Assembly: GCA_018608565.1 (NCBI GenBank)
Contig: JABAZT010000039.1
Span: 1-52,906, forward strand
From: Candidatus Altimarinota bacterium
Lineage (GTDB): Bacteria > Patescibacteriota > Gracilibacteria > UBA4473
Length of the DNA stretch: 52,906 bases
Direction of reading: 5' to 3'
In this document: positions 50,449-52,906 of the stretch, in pieces
Layout of the letters: each line of letters begins with the position of its first letter
Numbering within the stretch: the first letter of the stretch is position 1
Program-made: the position numbers and the translations under genes
Notes under the pieces: generated by a model
What the model was told of the DNA's origin: nothing
The model's input: only the letters and a program-made list of their open reading frames with translations
Database searches by the model: none

Positions 50449-51735
50449 GTGATGGAAGAAAATACAACCAACACCGAAACTCTCAAATACTGCCTTTACG
50501 CTCGGAAGTCGAGTGAAGCAGACGAAAGACAAGCTCTTTCTATTGATTCGCAGATCAGTGAGATGCTCAAACTGGCTAAAAATGAAGACATGGAAATTGT
50601 TGAGACCCTGAAAGAAAGTAAATCAGCGAAAAGCTCGGGGCAAAGAACGGTCTACAATCAGCTTCTAACAGGAATTAGAGAACAACGGTTCAATGCGATA
50701 CTTACATGGGCCCCAGATCGATTAAGCAGAAATGCTGGTGATTTGGGGTCTATTGTGGATCTTATGGACCAGAAAATGCTCGTTCAAATAAGGACTCATG
50801 GACAAACCTTCACAGATAACCCAAACGAGAAGTTTTTGCTGATGATCCTATGTTCTCAAGCCAAATTGGAGAATGATAATCGAGCCAAAAACGTGAAACG
50901 AGGACTTCGAAGAAAATGTAAAATGGGAACTAGACCCGGATGTGTACCGCTTGGGTACGAATTGATTCGAGGGAAAACCTTTCGAGATCCAAGCACCATT
51001 GAAGTTGATCCTATAAGAGGACCCTTGATACAAAAAATGTTCCTCTGGGTCTCAGAGGACGGTTTAAGTGGACGACAGGTATGGGAATACATGAAGGAAG
51101 AAGGATTCAAAACAAAAAATGGGAAGATTGTAACACTAAGCATGATTTTTAGGATTCTGGCAGATCCGTTTTATTACGGATCTTTTGAATACCCCAAGGG
51201 CAGTGGAGAATGGTATGAAGGTTCACATGAGACATTGATCGATAAAGAAACCTACGACATTGTCAGAAGCAAGATGAAAGTCTCTCCAAAAGGTAAATGG
51301 GGACGCAAAGACTTTTTCTTCAACAAGATCTTTAAGTGCGGATCATGTTGCTCTGGTATATCAGGACAAGAAAAAGTGAATCGACATGGAAAGCGATATA
51401 TTTACTACGGTTGTAATCGATTTGGAGGGAAAAACACCTGTAAAGAGAAGTATGTGAGAGAAGAAACGATCATTGAGTCCTTGGCGAATATTTGTGTGAC
51501 CGCTCAAGAGGAAAATAGTCGATTGGAGTTAAAACTTCGGACAGAAGTGGAGAGATTTAACGATATGCAAAAGATGATGAGTGGAGAAAATGCCAAACCA
51601 ATAACGACAAAGGACTATGTGCAGTATGTGCTTAAAAATGGAAATGGAAGTGAGAAGAGTAAGATAATAAAAGAGCTTTCTGAGAAATTAGTACTTCAAG
51701 GCGGAGAAATTGCTATAGAAGAGGTTATGACATAG
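50449..51735 (+). CDS. Large serine recombinase
   Basis: A 428-residue site-specific recombinase. The resolvase domain (about 14-155) contains the catalytic-Ser region LYARKSSEADERQALSIDSQ (Ser about 21/22) and LTWAPDRLSRNAGDLGSIVD with the conserved DRLSR. The recombinase domain and a zinc-ribbon follow: FKCGSCCSGISG and YYGCNRFGGKNTC. A coiled-coil stretch ends the protein. Such enzymes integrate phages and mobile elements without host factors. It follows the terminase by 45 bp. Confidence 0.93.
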   Translation: MMEENTTNTETLKYCLYARKSSEADERQALSIDSQISEMLKLAKNEDMEIVETLKESKSAKSSGQRTVYNQLLTGIREQRFNAILTWAPDRLSRNAGDLGSIVDLMDQKMLVQIRTHGQTFTDNPNEKFLLMILCSQAKLENDNRAKNVKRGLRRKCKMGTRPGCVPLGYELIRGKTFRDPSTIEVDPIRGPLIQKMFLWVSEDGLSGRQVWEYMKEEGFKTKNGKIVTLSMIFRILADPFYYGSFEYPKGSGEWYEGSHETLIDKETYDIVRSKMKVSPKGKWGRKDFFFNKIFKCGSCCSGISGQEKVNRHGKRYIYYGCNRFGGKNTCKEKYVREETIIESLANICVTAQEENSRLELKLRTEVERFNDMQKMMSGENAKPITTKDYVQYVLKNGNGSEKSKIIKELSEKLVLQGGEIAIEEVMT

Positions 51736-51751
51736 TAAAAAATGGTTTTTC

Positions 51752-51760
51752 TGCTATAAA
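51752..51760 (+). promoter_or_regulatory. Extended -10 promoter of the nucleotidyltransferase gene
   Basis: TGCTATAAA is an extended -10 ending 21 bp before the ATG at 51782, in the short gap after the recombinase gene. It implies separate expression of the cargo genes. Confidence 0.5.
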
Positions 51761-51781
51761 TAGAGAAAGATCCCGTATTAA

Positions 51782-52816
51782 ATGTCTAGTAAAAAAATCT
51801 CACCTGAATTTTCTAAATTCCTCTTAGATTTAAAAGAGATTTTAAATCGTGTAGAGTTAGAAGCTGATAAAGCAGATTTACCAAATTCAGAAAAAGAACT
51901 ATTTAGAAAAAAATTATTAGATGAGTACTTAAATCAATTTTTAGAAATAAATTTTCTGAAGGGAGAAGTATGGTTTTTTAGAGGTAAGGAAGAGTTGTTG
52001 CGAAAATTGAAATCCGAAATAGCTGTTTTTTTTCAAACATCCCCAGATAATGTTCACATTGTAGGATCTGCTAGGAAAGGTTTTAGTTTAAAGAGAGGTG
52101 GGAAAGCTTTCAATGATTCGAAAACCAATGAAAAAGGAGTAACTCGCTCAGATATAGATGTTGCTATTATAGATGATGAAAGGTTTTCCTATTATCGTAA
52201 AAAAGTAAGGGAAATTAAATCTGATTTTGAGGATAAATCTAGGCCATTTTTTAGTGATGAAGTAGAAACTCTTAATGATTCCGTTAGCTACATAATTAAA
52301 GGATGGATTCGTCCAGACATACTATTTGGAAAAGAGAAAAATGAATGGAATGATTTTTTCGATTCTATTTCTCATGCAAAAGATATCCCCTTTAAAATTA
52401 GGGGTGGACTCTACAGTGACAGTGAAGACTTGCTCTCATACTTAAGCAAAGGTGTGAATAAAAGTCTCGATTATTTTAAAAAATTAATCAAAGACCTTGA
52501 TGATTCGGATATTTTGAATGACACCAATGCGAGAGAACAGGAACTACTACTTACAGCTTTCTTATATCTTTTGTGTCCTTTTAGCCAAAAAAACAAAGAA
52601 ATAATAACTAAATTAACTGAACTCATTGATGTAACTGAAGATGAATTTAGTAAATTGAAAGATGATTTTATATCCAAGGGGCTATTAAAATTTATTGGAG
52701 ATGAAATTTATTTTGAAAAAGACGAAACAGGAAAAGAGGCAGTGAACTATCTTTTGAAAGAGGAGGCTATAAATCCTTCTAAAATTTTAGAATTATCTAA
52801 CATTCTCGAACAATGA
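51782..52816 (+). CDS. Pol-beta-like nucleotidyltransferase, possible defence cargo
   Basis: A 344-residue protein. An N-terminal helical region (1-75) precedes a nucleotidyltransferase core: VHIVGSARKGFSLK (Gly95-Ser96), RSDIDVAIID (Asp124, Asp126) and WIRPDILFG (Asp179), the Gly-Ser and three carboxylates of the Pol-beta/CD-NTase fold. The C-terminal part ends in a winged-helix-like segment (LIDVTEDEFSKLKDDF). It could make cyclic or linear nucleotides, or modify tRNA or proteins. It overlaps the next gene by 4 bases and sits beside a recombinase, as defence cargo often does. Confidence 0.75.
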   Translation: MSSKKISPEFSKFLLDLKEILNRVELEADKADLPNSEKELFRKKLLDEYLNQFLEINFLKGEVWFFRGKEELLRKLKSEIAVFFQTSPDNVHIVGSARKGFSLKRGGKAFNDSKTNEKGVTRSDIDVAIIDDERFSYYRKKVREIKSDFEDKSRPFFSDEVETLNDSVSYIIKGWIRPDILFGKEKNEWNDFFDSISHAKDIPFKIRGGLYSDSEDLLSYLSKGVNKSLDYFKKLIKDLDDSDILNDTNAREQELLLTAFLYLLCPFSQKNKEIITKLTELIDVTEDEFSKLKDDFISKGLLKFIGDEIYFEKDETGKEAVNYLLKEEAINPSKILELSNILEQ

Positions 52817-52906
52817 ATACCAAGAAAAAATTACTCAAAAAAATGGCTGAGACCTATTTCTTGGAAGGAAATAGTAAAATACGAACTTTCTTTGAAAAAG
52901 AGCTCG
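52813..52906 (+). CDS. 5' end of a gene partnered with the nucleotidyltransferase (partial)
   Basis: Starts at an ATG overlapping the preceding stop (ATGA) and runs off the window after 31 codons: MNTKKKLLKKMAETYFLEGN then SKIRTFFEKEL. The tight overlap means co-expression with the nucleotidyltransferase. Too short to assign. Confidence 0.6.
   Translation, partial: MNTKKKLLKKMAETYFLEGNSKIRTFFEKEL

Overview
The window is about 53 kb of AT-rich bacterial chromosome. TAA, TAG and TGA all end convincing genes, so the standard code applies and the UGA-as-glycine lineages are unlikely. Several things suggest a Patescibacteria/CPR-like or other little-studied lineage: many small exported or membrane proteins without close named relatives, frequent CGA and AGA arginine codons, few visible Shine-Dalgarno sequences, and an SLH-type exported protein. 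That placement is a weak inference. No rRNA, tRNA or CRISPR array was found.

Left part (1-17.6 kb): mixed-strand housekeeping and envelope genes. These include DUF4105, GIY-YIG, an exported repeat mosaic with an HELTHVVQQ motif, a PadR-PspC pair with a palindromic operator, a DUF4209/HEPN-like protein, a methyltransferase, an I78-like inhibitor, a lipoprotein hydrolase, a CIA30 lipoprotein, a DUF1295 protein, a potassium channel, a DUF11 protein, MscS, CorA and a PH-domain membrane protein.

Centre-left (17.7-28.2 kb): an almost entirely minus-strand envelope block. It holds a MacA/MacB-like exporter, an ECF sigma factor with a membrane partner, a Gly/Arg-rich exported protein, a coiled-coil protein, a lipoprotein, DUF2164, an SLH protein and YibE/F. 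Two of these genes share a promoter of the form GGAAAC-N15-CGTATTA. The MacA tail and the SLH protein share a short module of the form PxGWxxM. Together they read as an ECF-controlled envelope system.

Centre-right (28.5-43.7 kb): transcription switches to the plus strand across a divergent HTH/membrane gene pair with an 18-bp palindrome. A stress and redox island follows: ClpB (broken by a small deletion), TauE, Hsp20 with a Cys-rich insertion, DinD, a DtxR-like regulator, three PNPOx-fold genes, a PH protein, an APC permease, a thioredoxin/CcdA-like protein and lactate dehydrogenase. A 41-bp element (36/41 identical) precedes both stress operons.

Right part (43.7-52.9 kb): accessory DNA. 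A complete IS30-family element lies between ldh and a decayed second copy of the ldh 3' end. It is followed by a phage-type module (ParB-methyltransferase fusion, second methyltransferase, terminase small and large subunits, large serine recombinase) with no portal or capsid gene. The window ends in a Pol-beta-like nucleotidyltransferase overlapping the start of a truncated partner gene, a possible defence cargo.
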